A DNA stretch of 64,000 bases from an uncultured bacterium (GTDB taxonomy: Bacteria; Cyanobacteriota; Vampirovibrionia; Gastranaerophilales; Gastranaerophilaceae). Position 1 is the stretch's first letter. The number at the start of each line of letters is the position of its first letter. The notes under the pieces were generated by a model. That model worked only from the letters and a program-made list of their open reading frames with translations. It did not search any database and was not told the DNA's origin. The translations under genes and the position numbers were made by a program. The stretch lies in assembly GCA_902761735.1 (NCBI GenBank), contig CACWLL010000006.1:1-64000 (forward strand), read 5' to 3'. Of this stretch, positions 34,400-43,312 are shown one piece after another.

Positions 34400-36025
34400 C
34401 TATTGCCTAAAACCTTTAATAACAATTCTGTCAGAATTTATGTTGGCCTTTTTAAGTTTTTCTTCTTCTGTTGAAAGTGCCTTATATACATCTGCGTCTG
34501 TAATTACAACATTATCAGCATCTTTTTTTATTTCTGATTTAGCTCTTTTATCTTCAAGTAAATCTGTATAAATATTCTTTTTTCTTCTTGCAAATTTTTG
34601 GGCATTTTCTAACGTGATTGCAATAGTTGAACCTGTGCCTTTTATTTTAACAATGTGTTTTATAAATTTATCAACATCAAAATCAGGCGATATGTTGTAT
34701 GGTGCTGATATTTTCTGATAAATTTCGGTTGCTTCATCATAATTTGGCGCAGGAACGGAAATTACGTTTCCGAATCTGCCGCCTCTGAGCATAGCAGGGT
34801 CAATTGCATCAATCCGGTTTGTCATTCCTATTATACGAACCATGTGATCGCTTTTTTCTAAATCGCTCAGTAATGTTAAGAGCTGATTAACAACGGCATT
34901 ATCAAAGCGGGCATTGCTTGAACCGTCACGTTTTTGGGTGCAGGCATCCATTTCATCAATAACAATTATTGCAGGTTGATTTCTAATTGCCTTGTCGAAT
35001 GCTTCTCTCCAAGCTGCTTCACTCCCGCCAACTGCAGGGTTTTGCATTGCAGCACCGCTTATAGTTTGCATATGAACTCTTTGTCCCAAGCGTTTTGACA
35101 ATTCGTTGCATAATGCTATTCCAAGCATTGATTTACCTGTTCCGGAAGGTCCTTCCAGTATTGTACCTTTGTTCATCTGATGTCCGAAGATATCAGGAAA
35201 AGCCATTGGTGCATATATATCTTCTATTACACGTTGAATAGCTTCTTTGTTTCCGCCGATATCCTTGAACATAGGATAATTCCCCGGAGTATAAACGTGT
35301 TCCGGATGTTCTGCTGCACTAAACCTGTCCGCAATTATGTTTCCTGTTTTTTCAAACCCGTCTTCAAGAACTTCTTCAATATCAAAGCATTTTATATTTT
35401 TTAAATCTCCTCTATACGGATATTCTGCCAAGGATATTGGTTGTAAATCGGTATTAGGGAATAATATACTATCATTATCGATTGCAATTAAAGTTTTTTC
35501 GTTTTTGTGAATATGTTCTCTATATTTGGTTTCTTTTTCTTCAATAATTGCATCGCCAATAGCGTAAATGAGCCCGTTTTCAGTATCGGTATAGAACATA
35601 ATCGGTTCATCAAGAATTCTGTCATCCTCTACAAAAATAATTTGATTTAAGTCTTCATCTCCTGTAAAAATGTCACTTTTAAAAACTTCGTTTATAAAAT
35701 CCACGGATTCTTTTCTGTTTGAACTGCCAAGAACAACGAGTCTGTTGGGTTGAATGTAGCTGAGAGCCGTAGATACTATACCGGAAAGTTTTTTTGTGTG
35801 TCTGCCTTTTTCATTTACCGGATTACATTCTGAAATGTTGTTTTGCTCTAAATCAAACGGCATGGAAGAAGACTTGCGTCCTAAAAACGGTATCATATAA
35901 TTTTGAGGATTATATAATATATTTGTTTTAATCGGATTAGAGTATTCAATTTTTGGTGTGTTATTAATTCTGTTATTCGAAGTGTATTTGGCATTCGAAA
36001 CCAAATCGACTTTTTGTATTTTCAC
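34400..36025 (-). CDS. AAA ATPase with long N-terminal extension
   Basis: A GTG start at 36025 is chosen because AGGAG lies 10 nt upstream. The product has 541 residues. The N-terminal 250 residues are unassigned. The AAA module shows Walker A GPSGTGKS (292-299), Walker B IIVIDEMDA (D357, E358), sensor 1 TN and an arginine-finger-like RGGRFG segment, as in FtsH/CDC48-type ATPases. No protease or membrane segment is seen, so it is probably a remodelling ATPase whose substrate is unknown. It lies beside two small lineage-type proteins. Confidence 0.8.
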   Translation of the reverse strand: MKIQKVDLVSNAKYTSNNRINNTPKIEYSNPIKTNILYNPQNYMIPFLGRKSSSMPFDLEQNNISECNPVNEKGRHTKKLSGIVSTALSYIQPNRLVVLGSSNRKESVDFINEVFKSDIFTGDEDLNQIIFVEDDRILDEPIMFYTDTENGLIYAIGDAIIEEKETKYREHIHKNEKTLIAIDNDSILFPNTDLQPISLAEYPYRGDLKNIKCFDIEEVLEDGFEKTGNIIADRFSAAEHPEHVYTPGNYPMFKDIGGNKEAIQRVIEDIYAPMAFPDIFGHQMNKGTILEGPSGTGKSMLGIALCNELSKRLGQRVHMQTISGAAMQNPAVGGSEAAWREAFDKAIRNQPAIIVIDEMDACTQKRDGSSNARFDNAVVNQLLTLLSDLEKSDHMVRIIGMTNRIDAIDPAMLRGGRFGNVISVPAPNYDEATEIYQKISAPYNISPDFDVDKFIKHIVKIKGTGSTIAITLENAQKFARRKKNIYTDLLEDKRAKSEIKKDADNVVITDADVYKALSTEEEKLKKANINSDRIVIKGFRQ

Positions 36026-36101
36026 GTGATTAATTCTCCTGACAGGTACAAAAAGCAAAAATAAAAAAATTTGTTATCTGATTTGTTTAATGTTACAAAA
36101 T

Positions 36102-37412
36102 TTAAAAAACAGTCATTTTATTAAGGATTTCAATTGAGCGTTTTGAAATCAATTCGGCTTTAAGTTTTTTATTCTTCTTTTCTTTTTTAGGTAATTCGAC
36201 AGGTGGAACAAGTCCCCAGTTCGAGTTTATAGGTTGAAATTTTTCTTGTACGGAATCCGTAATGTAATGAGTCAACGCCCCCAGCATTGTTTCTTTTGGC
36301 AAATCAAGAAGTTCTTCATTATTTACATATTTTGCAGCGTTTATACCGGCTAAAAGTCCTGATGCAATTGATTCGGTATATCCTTCTGTTCCCGTAATTT
36401 GTCCCGCAAAGAAAAGCCCTTTTCTTGTGCGTGTTTGTAATGTCGGCTCAAGTAATTGCGGAGAATTTATAAAAGTGTTTCTGTGCATAACTCCGTATCG
36501 GGCAATTGTTGCGTTTTCTAATCCCGGTATTGAATGGAGTAATTCTTTTTGTGCTCCCCATTTTAGGTTTGTTTGAAAACCTACGAGATTATATAAAGTT
36601 TTTGCCGAATTATCCTGACGAAGTTGAACGACTGCGTAGTTTTTTTCGCCGGTTCTTTTATCAATCAGTCCGACAGGCTTCATTGGTCCAAATCTTAAGG
36701 TATCAACCCCTCTTGATGCAAGGACTTCTATCGGTAAACAACTTTCAAAAAATTTTGCATCTTTTTCAAATTCTTTTAATTCAATTTTAGGTGCATTAAT
36801 TAGGATATTATAAAACTTTTCATATTCTTCCTTATTCATTGGGCAATTGATATAAGAAGCTTCCCCTTTATCATAGCGGCTTGCAATAAATGCTTTATCA
36901 AAATTTATACTTTCAACTTCAACGATAGGTGCGATGGCATCAAAAAAGTGAAGATGTTCTTTTTTAGTGAATATTTTGATATCATCTGCGAGTTTTTCAC
37001 TTGTTAAAGGACCTGACGCTACTATTATAACCCCCTCTTTTGGAATTTCCGTAATTTCTTCTCTTATAACAGTAATATTTTCATCAGAGTTAATTCTGTC
37101 CGTAACTCTTTGTGAAAACAATTCTCTATCGATAGCCAACGCTCCGCCGGCGGGTACGGATGTTTCAAATGCTATGTTTATAAGTTCTCCGCCTAATATT
37201 TGCATTTCTTTTTTTAATAGCCCTGAGGCATTAGTGCAATCTGCTGCACCAAGACTGTTTGAGCATACAAATTCTGCAAATTTCTCGGTAACGTGTGCTC
37301 CCGTTGTTTTTTTAGGACGCATTTCGTATAATTTTACTTTAATCCCTCTTTTGGAGAGTTGCAGTGCGGCTTCCGAACCGGCAAGTCCTGCTCCTATTAC
37401 CGTAACTTCCAT
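36102..37412 (-). CDS. trmFO: Folate/FAD-dependent tRNA m5U54 methyltransferase
   Basis: The product has 436 residues. The FAD-binding motif VIGAGLAGSEAA opens the protein, followed by YEMRPKKTTGAH and FVCSNSLG, hallmark segments of TrmFO (GidA-related). It makes 5-methyluridine at position 54 of tRNA using methylenetetrahydrofolate, the form used by Firmicutes, Cyanobacteria and others in place of TrmA. AAGGAGC precedes the start. A terminator follows upstream in the map at 37459, separating it from the 37488 gene. Confidence 0.95.
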   Translation of the reverse strand: MEVTVIGAGLAGSEAALQLSKRGIKVKLYEMRPKKTTGAHVTEKFAEFVCSNSLGAADCTNASGLLKKEMQILGGELINIAFETSVPAGGALAIDRELFSQRVTDRINSDENITVIREEITEIPKEGVIIVASGPLTSEKLADDIKIFTKKEHLHFFDAIAPIVEVESINFDKAFIASRYDKGEASYINCPMNKEEYEKFYNILINAPKIELKEFEKDAKFFESCLPIEVLASRGVDTLRFGPMKPVGLIDKRTGEKNYAVVQLRQDNSAKTLYNLVGFQTNLKWGAQKELLHSIPGLENATIARYGVMHRNTFINSPQLLEPTLQTRTRKGLFFAGQITGTEGYTESIASGLLAGINAAKYVNNEELLDLPKETMLGALTHYITDSVQEKFQPINSNWGLVPPVELPKKEKKNKKLKAELISKRSIEILNKMTVF

Positions 37413-37458
37413 TTTTGCTCCTTCTGATAATAATTATACCATAAGCTAAATTTTAAAT

Positions 37459-37489
37459 AAAAAAGGACGGTTTAACCGTCCCTTTTTTT
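37459..37489 (-). terminator. Terminator after the Cys-rich secreted protein gene
   Basis: GGACGGTT and AACCGTCC (37465-37481) form a tight hairpin between A and T tracts. On the minus strand it follows the stop codon of the 37488 gene directly and lies upstream of trmFO. Confidence 0.8.
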
Positions 37490-37799
37490 AACGCATGTGG
37501 TTGTAATAATACGTATTTGTTTTGCATCCGCATGACGGCATTTCTTCAATAAATGCTCTCTGGCATGATGAACAGCGTACCGGTTCTGCCATAACCTCAC
37601 GTTCACATTTTTTAACCCTTTTACAAGGTTCACAATTTTTAAATCCCTTAAACGGGTTTAAACTGAATTTTGTTTGATTACAACCTATACCGATGTACGG
37701 AAGCGGATTGAGGTAGCTGATATCCCAGGCTTGTGCCATACCGCTTGCAGGAACAGACAAAAATGCAATTAAACCTAAATACATTAAAAATTTTTTCAT
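37488..37799 (-). CDS. Small secreted cysteine-rich protein
   Basis: The product has 103 residues with a signal peptide ending about residue 23 (GMAQA). The mature part has eight cysteines, several as CxxC (CEPC, CSSC) and a CGC near the end, which suggests disulfides or metal binding. No family is recognised. It has its own terminator and lies between trmFO and miaB in opposite orientation to miaB. Confidence 0.65.
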   Translation of the reverse strand: MKKFLMYLGLIAFLSVPASGMAQAWDISYLNPLPYIGIGCNQTKFSLNPFKGFKNCEPCKRVKKCEREVMAEPVRCSSCQRAFIEEMPSCGCKTNTYYYNHMR

Positions 37800-37989
37800 A
37801 CATTCCTTCTCCTATTATTCTGGTAACGAAAACATTTTTTGATATTTTGATTTTATAAATTTTAAAAGGTATTGTCATTATCCGATTGTTCAATATATCT
37901 AATAATTTGATTTAACCTGAACCGATTATTTTTTTGTGATAAAATTTTTTAAGCGGAAGTGAAAATATAATAAATACAAGGATAACACT

Positions 37990-39318
37990 ATGCCAAAAGT
38001 ATATATAGAAACAATGGGTTGCCAGATGAATAAATCAGATACCGAAAGAATGCTCGGTATGCTTGAACATTTTGGTTATGAAGAAACAAAAGAACCCAAA
38101 ACGGCGGATTTATTAATGGTTAATACTTGTTCAATAAGACAGTTAAGCGAAGATAAAGCTTTTAGTCTTTTAGGACTGTGGGGTAAGTGGAAAAAAGAAT
38201 CACGTCCGCACATAAAAATAGGTATTTGCGGATGTGTTGCACAGCAAAAAGCCGAACAAGTATTTAAACGTGCTAATTATGTTGATTTTGTTTTGGGTAC
38301 CCACAAGATATATTCTTTACCTGAAATAATCAAAAAAATTAATAACGGCGAAAAGGTTTGTGAGTGTACGGAAACAAATGCCACTGAAGATGAAAAAGCA
38401 AATCAATATGAAATAGATAGAGTAAAATCCGTAAACGCTTGGATTCCGATTACTGAAGGTTGTAACAATTTCTGTACATATTGTATAGTTCCTTATACAA
38501 GAGGCAGAGAACGCTCTCGCCAACCTGAAACGATTATAAAAGAAGTTAAAGATGCTCTAAATTCAGGATTTAAAGAAATTACTCTTTTGGGGCAAAATGT
38601 TGACAGTTATGGTAAAGATTTTAAGGATAAAAATTACAGATTATCAGACTTATTGAAAGAAATAAATTCTATTGAGGGTAAATTCAGAATCCGATTTGTA
38701 ACTTCATATCCTACGGATATTACCGATGAACTTATTGAAACGGCAAGGGATTTGGATAAAGTTTGCGAATATTTTCATATCCCGATGCAATCAGGAAATT
38801 CTGAAGTATTAAAGAAAATGAACCGCAGATATGACCGTGAAACATACGGAAAAATTGTTGAAAAAGTTCGTTTAATGGTGCCGGATGTTACTATTACAAG
38901 CGATTTTATTGCAGGATTTCCCGGCGAAACGGAAGAACAATTTTTAGATACACTTAGTGCTATCGATGAATTTGAACTTGATTATTCTAATACTGCAGCG
39001 TACTCTCCAAGGGAAAAGACTGTTGCTGCAAAGTGGGTGGATAAGTATATTCCTGACGAAGAAAAAACAGAGCGTCTTGCAAGGTTAAATAAAAAAGTAA
39101 GTGAAAATTGTCTTAAATCAAATAAAAAATATTTAGGACGTGGAATGGAAGTTCTAATTGAGGGCTTTGAAAATCACAAGGGAAAAAATATTATTACCGG
39201 ACGTACCAGAAATAATAAATTAGTCCATATACCTTGTGATATCGATAGAACAGGTGAATTTTTGAATGTGAAAATTACCGGATGTAAAACTTGGTATCTT
39301 AACGGGGAATTAATTTAA
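37990..39318 (+). CDS. miaB: tRNA-2-methylthio-N6-dimethylallyladenosine synthase
   Basis: The product has 442 residues with the three expected parts: UPF0004 domain (first Cys in MGCQMNKSD), radical-SAM core with CxxxCxxC in GCNNFCTYC, and a C-terminal TRAM domain. It methylthiolates A37 of tRNAs reading UNN codons, using two 4Fe-4S clusters. AAGGATAA precedes ATG 37990, and TATAAT lies about 30 nt upstream. The end overlaps the convergent pflA gene by 9 bp. Confidence 0.95.
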   Translation: MPKVYIETMGCQMNKSDTERMLGMLEHFGYEETKEPKTADLLMVNTCSIRQLSEDKAFSLLGLWGKWKKESRPHIKIGICGCVAQQKAEQVFKRANYVDFVLGTHKIYSLPEIIKKINNGEKVCECTETNATEDEKANQYEIDRVKSVNAWIPITEGCNNFCTYCIVPYTRGRERSRQPETIIKEVKDALNSGFKEITLLGQNVDSYGKDFKDKNYRLSDLLKEINSIEGKFRIRFVTSYPTDITDELIETARDLDKVCEYFHIPMQSGNSEVLKKMNRRYDRETYGKIVEKVRLMVPDVTITSDFIAGFPGETEEQFLDTLSAIDEFELDYSNTAAYSPREKTVAAKWVDKYIPDEEKTERLARLNKKVSENCLKSNKKYLGRGMEVLIEGFENHKGKNIITGRTRNNKLVHIPCDIDRTGEFLNVKITGCKTWYLNGELI

Positions 39319-40047
39319 GGAATCATTTAGTCCTTGTAATATGTATTCTCTTGCGGTTAAGGCTTCATCTTTTGTAAGCGGGGGTATGTTTTCAAGCGGA
39401 TATTTTATTCCCAATTCATTGTATTTTGGGATTGCCATATTGTGATAGGATAATACATCAAGCGCTTTTATATTTTTTAGTTTTGCCATAAATTGTCCGA
39501 GTTTAATAAGGTATTCTTTATTATATGTAATTGTTGGAACAACAACGTGCCTAAGCCATATTGGAATATTTTTATCGGATAGGTATCGAGCAAACTTAAG
39601 AATGTTTTTATTTGAATGTCCTGTTAACTTTTTATGTTCTTCATCATCTATATGTTTAATGTCCAAAAGTACAATGTCTGTGTAATTCATTAATATATCA
39701 ATTGCGGTGGTGTCTTTTGGATTGAACAAAATTCCCGAAGTGTCGAGAGCGGTATTTATATTTTTTTCTTTGGCGGCTTTGAATAATTCCGTCACAAAAT
39801 CAATTTGCATGAGCGGTTCTCCGCCGGTTACGGTTATTCCGCCTTTTGCAAATTCTTTCACTCCGTCATATTGTTTTAAGATTTCATCAACAGATATTTT
39901 TTTGTTTTCACCGGTTTCCCAGGTATCGGGATTGTGACAATATAAGCAGCGCATAGGACAACCCTGTAAAAATACTACAAATCTGATTCCGGGGCCGTCA
40001 ACCGTACCGCATGTTTCTATTGAGTGGATATTTCCTTGTATTTCCAT
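39310..40047 (-). CDS. pflA: Pyruvate formate-lyase activating enzyme
   Basis: The product has 245 residues. This radical-SAM enzyme has its 4Fe-4S ligands at C30, C34 and C37 (GCPMRCLYC) and a TGGEPLMQ segment. It abstracts H from the glycyl-radical Gly of pyruvate formate-lyase. It is the third gene after pflB and the separate glycyl-radical gene. A terminator-like hairpin (40063-40111) stands directly before it and would lower its expression relative to the lyase. Confidence 0.93.
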   Translation of the reverse strand: MEIQGNIHSIETCGTVDGPGIRFVVFLQGCPMRCLYCHNPDTWETGENKKISVDEILKQYDGVKEFAKGGITVTGGEPLMQIDFVTELFKAAKEKNINTALDTSGILFNPKDTTAIDILMNYTDIVLLDIKHIDDEEHKKLTGHSNKNILKFARYLSDKNIPIWLRHVVVPTITYNKEYLIKLGQFMAKLKNIKALDVLSYHNMAIPKYNELGIKYPLENIPPLTKDEALTAREYILQGLNDSLN

Positions 40048-40062
40048 TGACTTTATAAAACA

Positions 40063-40111
40063 AAATAGGACAATAATTCCTCTATATAATAAAGGTACTG
40101 TTGTCCTATTT
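40063..40111 (-). promoter_or_regulatory. Intercistronic hairpin before pflA
   Basis: AAATAGGACAA (40063-40073) and TTGTCCTATTT (40101-40111) pair over 11 bp with a 27-nt loop. On the minus strand TTTTGTTTT follows. It may act as a partial terminator or mRNA stabiliser between the glycyl-radical gene and pflA. Confidence 0.55.
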
Positions 40112-40134
40112 CCTTATTCCTTTATTTTCTCTCA

Positions 40135-40374
40135 TTAAATCTTATTGTGAAAAGTTCTTGATATAACATCATCCTGTTGTTCTTTTGTCAGTTTTGTGAA
40201 GTTTACGGCGTAACCTGAAACTCTAACCGTAAGTTGAGGATATTTTTCAGGATGAGCTTGAGCGTCAAGTAATGTTTCACGATTAAATACGTTAACGTTT
40301 AAATGGTGTCCGCCTTTTTCAACGTATCCGTCAAGTAAGCTTATTAAATTGTCCTCTTGCATTGTTGATGCCAT
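40135..40374 (-). CDS. Stand-alone glycyl-radical domain of pyruvate formate-lyase
   Basis: The product has 79 residues and corresponds to the C-terminal part of standard Pfl[32 protein letters not shown] and a final [13 protein letters not shown] match the known E. coli sequence nearly throughout. Gly54 in RVSGYAV is the radical site. It has its own AGGAG and ATG, so this is an evolved split rather than a read error. In E. coli the related YfiD/GrcA protein repairs damaged PFL; here the catalytic subunit lacks the domain altogether, so this protein should be required. Confidence 0.9.
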   Translation of the reverse strand: MASTMQEDNLISLLDGYVEKGGHHLNVNVFNRETLLDAQAHPEKYPQLTVRVSGYAVNFTKLTKEQQDDVISRTFHNKI

Positions 40375-40412
40375 AATTTTCTCCTATATATTTATCGCCT
40401 TATATTTAAAAT

Positions 40413-42530
40413 TTATTGTTCTTTAGATTTACTGATAAACACAAAATCATCAGAATTTCCGGAGCAGCAGCCCGGGTCAAAGTTTACACTCAAATCGCCC
40501 ATAAATACTTCGTCTTTACCCAAAGCATTAGGAATTATGGAGAAAGTATTAGATATACCGTCTTGAGCATCTTTGAACGGAAGTTTAGCAACTGAAGCCA
40601 ATGATGCAACTGCACCGTTCTTATCACGTCCGTGCATCGGATTAGCCCCCGGAGCAAGCGGAATACCGGCCTTTCTTCCGTCAGGGGTATTGCCTGTTTT
40701 CTTTCCGTAAACAACATTTGACGTGATTGTCAATATTGACATTGTAGGTATTGAATCTCTGTAAGTATTATGAGTTCTTATCATATTCATAAATTTATGA
40801 ACAATATCAACAGCAATAGAATCAACTCTGTCGTCGTTATTTCCGTATTTTGGATAATCCCCCTCAACTTCATAATCGACTACAATACCGTTTTCATCAC
40901 GAATTGTTTTTACTTTCGCATATTTAATAGCGGAAAGCGAGTCTGCAACAACTGATAACCCAGCAATACCTGTTGCAAAATAACGTTTTACATCCCTGTC
41001 GTGAAGTGCCATTTGAGCACGTTCATAACAATATTTGTCGTGCATATAATGAATTACGTTTAAAGTATTTGTGTATAGCCAAGAAAGCCAATCAAGCATG
41101 CTTTCATACTTTTCCATAACTTCATCATAATCAAGATATTCTGAAGTAATAGGTCTGTATTTAGGACCTACCTGTTCTTTCAACTTTTCATCCACTCCGC
41201 CGTTAATTGCATATAATAAGCATTTTGCAAGATTAGCACGAGCCCCGAAGAATTGCATTTCTTTACCTACAACCATTGATGAAACACAACATGCAATAGC
41301 ATAATCATCTCCGTGAGTTACTCTCATCATATCGTCATTTTCATATTGGATAGACGATGTTGTTATTGAAATATGAGCAGCATAATGCTTAAAATTATCA
41401 GGTAATCTCGTTGACCAAAGTACCGTCAAATTAGGTTCGGGTGCTGTCCCAAGGTTTTCCAATGTATGTAAATATCTGAAAGAATTTTTTGTAACAAGCG
41501 TTCTTCCGTCAACGCCCATACCGCCAATTGACTCCGTTACCCAAGTCGGGTCACCCGAGAATAGAGAATTATATTCAGGGGTTCTTGCGAATTTCACAAG
41601 TCTTAATTTCATAATAAAGTGGTCAATTAATTCTTGTGCTTCGGATTCTGTTATTATGCCTGATTTTAAATCTCTTTCAATGTATATATCCAAGAACGTC
41701 GAAGTCCTTCCTATACTCATAGCGGCACCGTTTTGCTCTTTAACTGCACACAAGTAACCGAAGTATAACCATTGAACAGCCTCTTTGGCATTTCTTGCAG
41801 GTTGTGAAATATCAAAACCATATATATTACCGAGTTCTTTCATTTCTTCAAGAGCTCTAATTTGTTCTGCAAGTTCTTCTTTTAATTGAATTTTATCGGT
41901 AGTCATTGTGCCATGAACAGATGCGTGCTGTTCTTTTTTATCTTCAATCAGTCTGTCAATACCATACAGAGCGACTCTTCTGTAGTCGCCGATTATTCTT
42001 CCTCTGCCGTATGCATCAGGAAGTCCGGTTAATATGCCGGCGTGGCGAGCTGCGCGCATTTCTGGTGTATAAACATCAAATACTCCTTGGTTATGAGTCT
42101 TTCTGTATTTTGTGAAGATTTCGGTTACTTCAGGGTCAACTTCGTATCCGTATGACTTGCAGGAGGTTTGTGCCATTCTGATACCGCCAAATGGTTGCAG
42201 GGAACGCTTTAACGGTTTATCTGTTTGTAAGCCGACAATTTTTTCTAAATTCTTATCAATATAGCCTGCTCCGTGAGAAGTGATTGTAGATATAATTTGA
42301 GTGTCCATATCAAGAACGCCGCCATTAGCTCGTTCTTGTTCAAATAAATTAAGACATTCATTCCATAATTTTTTGGTAGCATCCGTAGGCGCTGCTAAAA
42401 AACTCGAATCCCCTTCGTATGGAGTATAATTGCGTTGAATAAAATCTCTGACATTTATTTCATTGCACCATTTCCCTTCAACGAATGGTACATCAGAATA
42501 AATCTTGCTCGTTTCCTGCGTTTCTAACAT
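40413..42530 (-). CDS. pflB: Pyruvate formate-lyase catalytic subunit lacking the glycyl-radical domain
   Basis: The product has 705 residues. The catalytic Cys pair is C414-C415 ([12 protein letters not shown]). The sequence follows standard PflB to [18 protein letters not shown], then ends in an unrelated tail with a Cys pair ([12 protein letters not shown]) where the glycyl-radical domain should begin. That domain is the next gene, 38 nt downstream. The pair would make acetyl-CoA and formate from pyruvate under anaerobic conditions. AGGAGG precedes the start; TGTTATAAT lies about 55 nt upstream as a likely -10. Confidence 0.93.
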   Translation of the reverse strand: MLETQETSKIYSDVPFVEGKWCNEINVRDFIQRNYTPYEGDSSFLAAPTDATKKLWNECLNLFEQERANGGVLDMDTQIISTITSHGAGYIDKNLEKIVGLQTDKPLKRSLQPFGGIRMAQTSCKSYGYEVDPEVTEIFTKYRKTHNQGVFDVYTPEMRAARHAGILTGLPDAYGRGRIIGDYRRVALYGIDRLIEDKKEQHASVHGTMTTDKIQLKEELAEQIRALEEMKELGNIYGFDISQPARNAKEAVQWLYFGYLCAVKEQNGAAMSIGRTSTFLDIYIERDLKSGIITESEAQELIDHFIMKLRLVKFARTPEYNSLFSGDPTWVTESIGGMGVDGRTLVTKNSFRYLHTLENLGTAPEPNLTVLWSTRLPDNFKHYAAHISITTSSIQYENDDMMRVTHGDDYAIACCVSSMVVGKEMQFFGARANLAKCLLYAINGGVDEKLKEQVGPKYRPITSEYLDYDEVMEKYESMLDWLSWLYTNTLNVIHYMHDKYCYERAQMALHDRDVKRYFATGIAGLSVVADSLSAIKYAKVKTIRDENGIVVDYEVEGDYPKYGNNDDRVDSIAVDIVHKFMNMIRTHNTYRDSIPTMSILTITSNVVYGKKTGNTPDGRKAGIPLAPGANPMHGRDKNGAVASLASVAKLPFKDAQDGISNTFSIIPNALGKDEVFMGDLSVNFDPGCCSGNSDDFVFISKSKEQ

Positions 42531-42692
42531 CTTTCCTCCTGAGTCTGTTTATTTTTATTTATAAATATCCCTATAATCTGTCCCATTATTATAACAAATA
42601 AAATATTTTTCGCTACATATGTAAACAAAGTTCATTAAGTTTGTTAAGTTGTATAAAAAGTATATAAACAGTACTTTCCCGCCGAATTTTTG

Positions 42693-42701
42693 TGTTATAA
42701 T
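42693..42701 (+). promoter_or_regulatory. Extended -10 of the UDG gene
   Basis: TGTTATAAT (TGn plus TATAAT, box 42696-42701) lies exactly 6 nt before ATG 42708. No Shine-Dalgarno is present, which predicts a leaderless mRNA. Confidence 0.65.
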
Positions 42702-42707
42702 TCTTCT

Positions 42708-43289
42708 ATGGGTGTTCAGGAAGATTTAGATGAATTAAAAGAGCTGTGTGAAATGTGCGAGAACTGTTCTTTGTGTAAGACTCGTACAAATGTAGTTTTC
42801 TCAAGCGGCGTTCCAAACAATAAACTGATGTTGATAGGTGAGGCTCCTGGATTTAATGAAGATAAGCAGGGGGAGCCGTTTGTTGGGAAAGCAGGGCAAT
42901 TATTGGATAAAATATTTGAATCGGTTGGTTTGTCAAGGCAGAAAAATATATATATATGTAATACAATTAAATGTCGCCCGCCCGAAAACAGAGATCCCTT
43001 ACCCGAAGAAAAAGAGGCATGCAGGGCTTTTTTGGATGCTCAAATTGATATCTTAAAGCCAAAGATAATTCTTTTGTGCGGGAAAGTTGCATTGACCTCT
43101 ATGCTGGATATCAAATCAGGTATAACAAAAGTCAGAGGGCAGTGGTTTGAAGGTCCGTACGGGAGTCGGATGATGCCGATATTTCACCCTTCTTATCTGT
43201 TGAGGAACGATTCGCACGAAAAAGACAGTCCTAAATGGTTGATGTGGCAGGATATTAAAGAAGTTAAAAGAGTTTATGACAGTCTGTAA
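42708..43289 (+). CDS. Family 4 uracil-DNA glycosylase
   Basis: From ATG 42708 the product has 193 residues. Motif A reads GEAPGFNEDKQGEPFVG and the C-terminal motif HPSYLLRN, both typical of Fe-S family 4 UDGs. Cluster ligands are provided by CxxC near the N-terminus (CENCSLC) and by CNTIKC. It removes uracil arising from cytosine deamination. The next gene starts 23 nt after its stop, but that gene carries its own promoter in the gap. Confidence 0.88.
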   Translation: MGVQEDLDELKELCEMCENCSLCKTRTNVVFSSGVPNNKLMLIGEAPGFNEDKQGEPFVGKAGQLLDKIFESVGLSRQKNIYICNTIKCRPPENRDPLPEEKEACRAFLDAQIDILKPKIILLCGKVALTSMLDIKSGITKVRGQWFEGPYGSRMMPIFHPSYLLRNDSHEKDSPKWLMWQDIKEVKRVYDSL

Positions 43290-43297
43290 AATTTTTA

Positions 43298-43306
43298 TGT
43301 TATAAT
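43298..43306 (+). promoter_or_regulatory. Extended -10 of the YuiF-like gene
   Basis: TGTTATAAT (box 43301-43306) again lies exactly 6 nt before ATG 43313. The intervening six bases CTCTCT hold no ribosome binding site. Confidence 0.65.
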
Positions 43307-43312
43307 CTCTCT

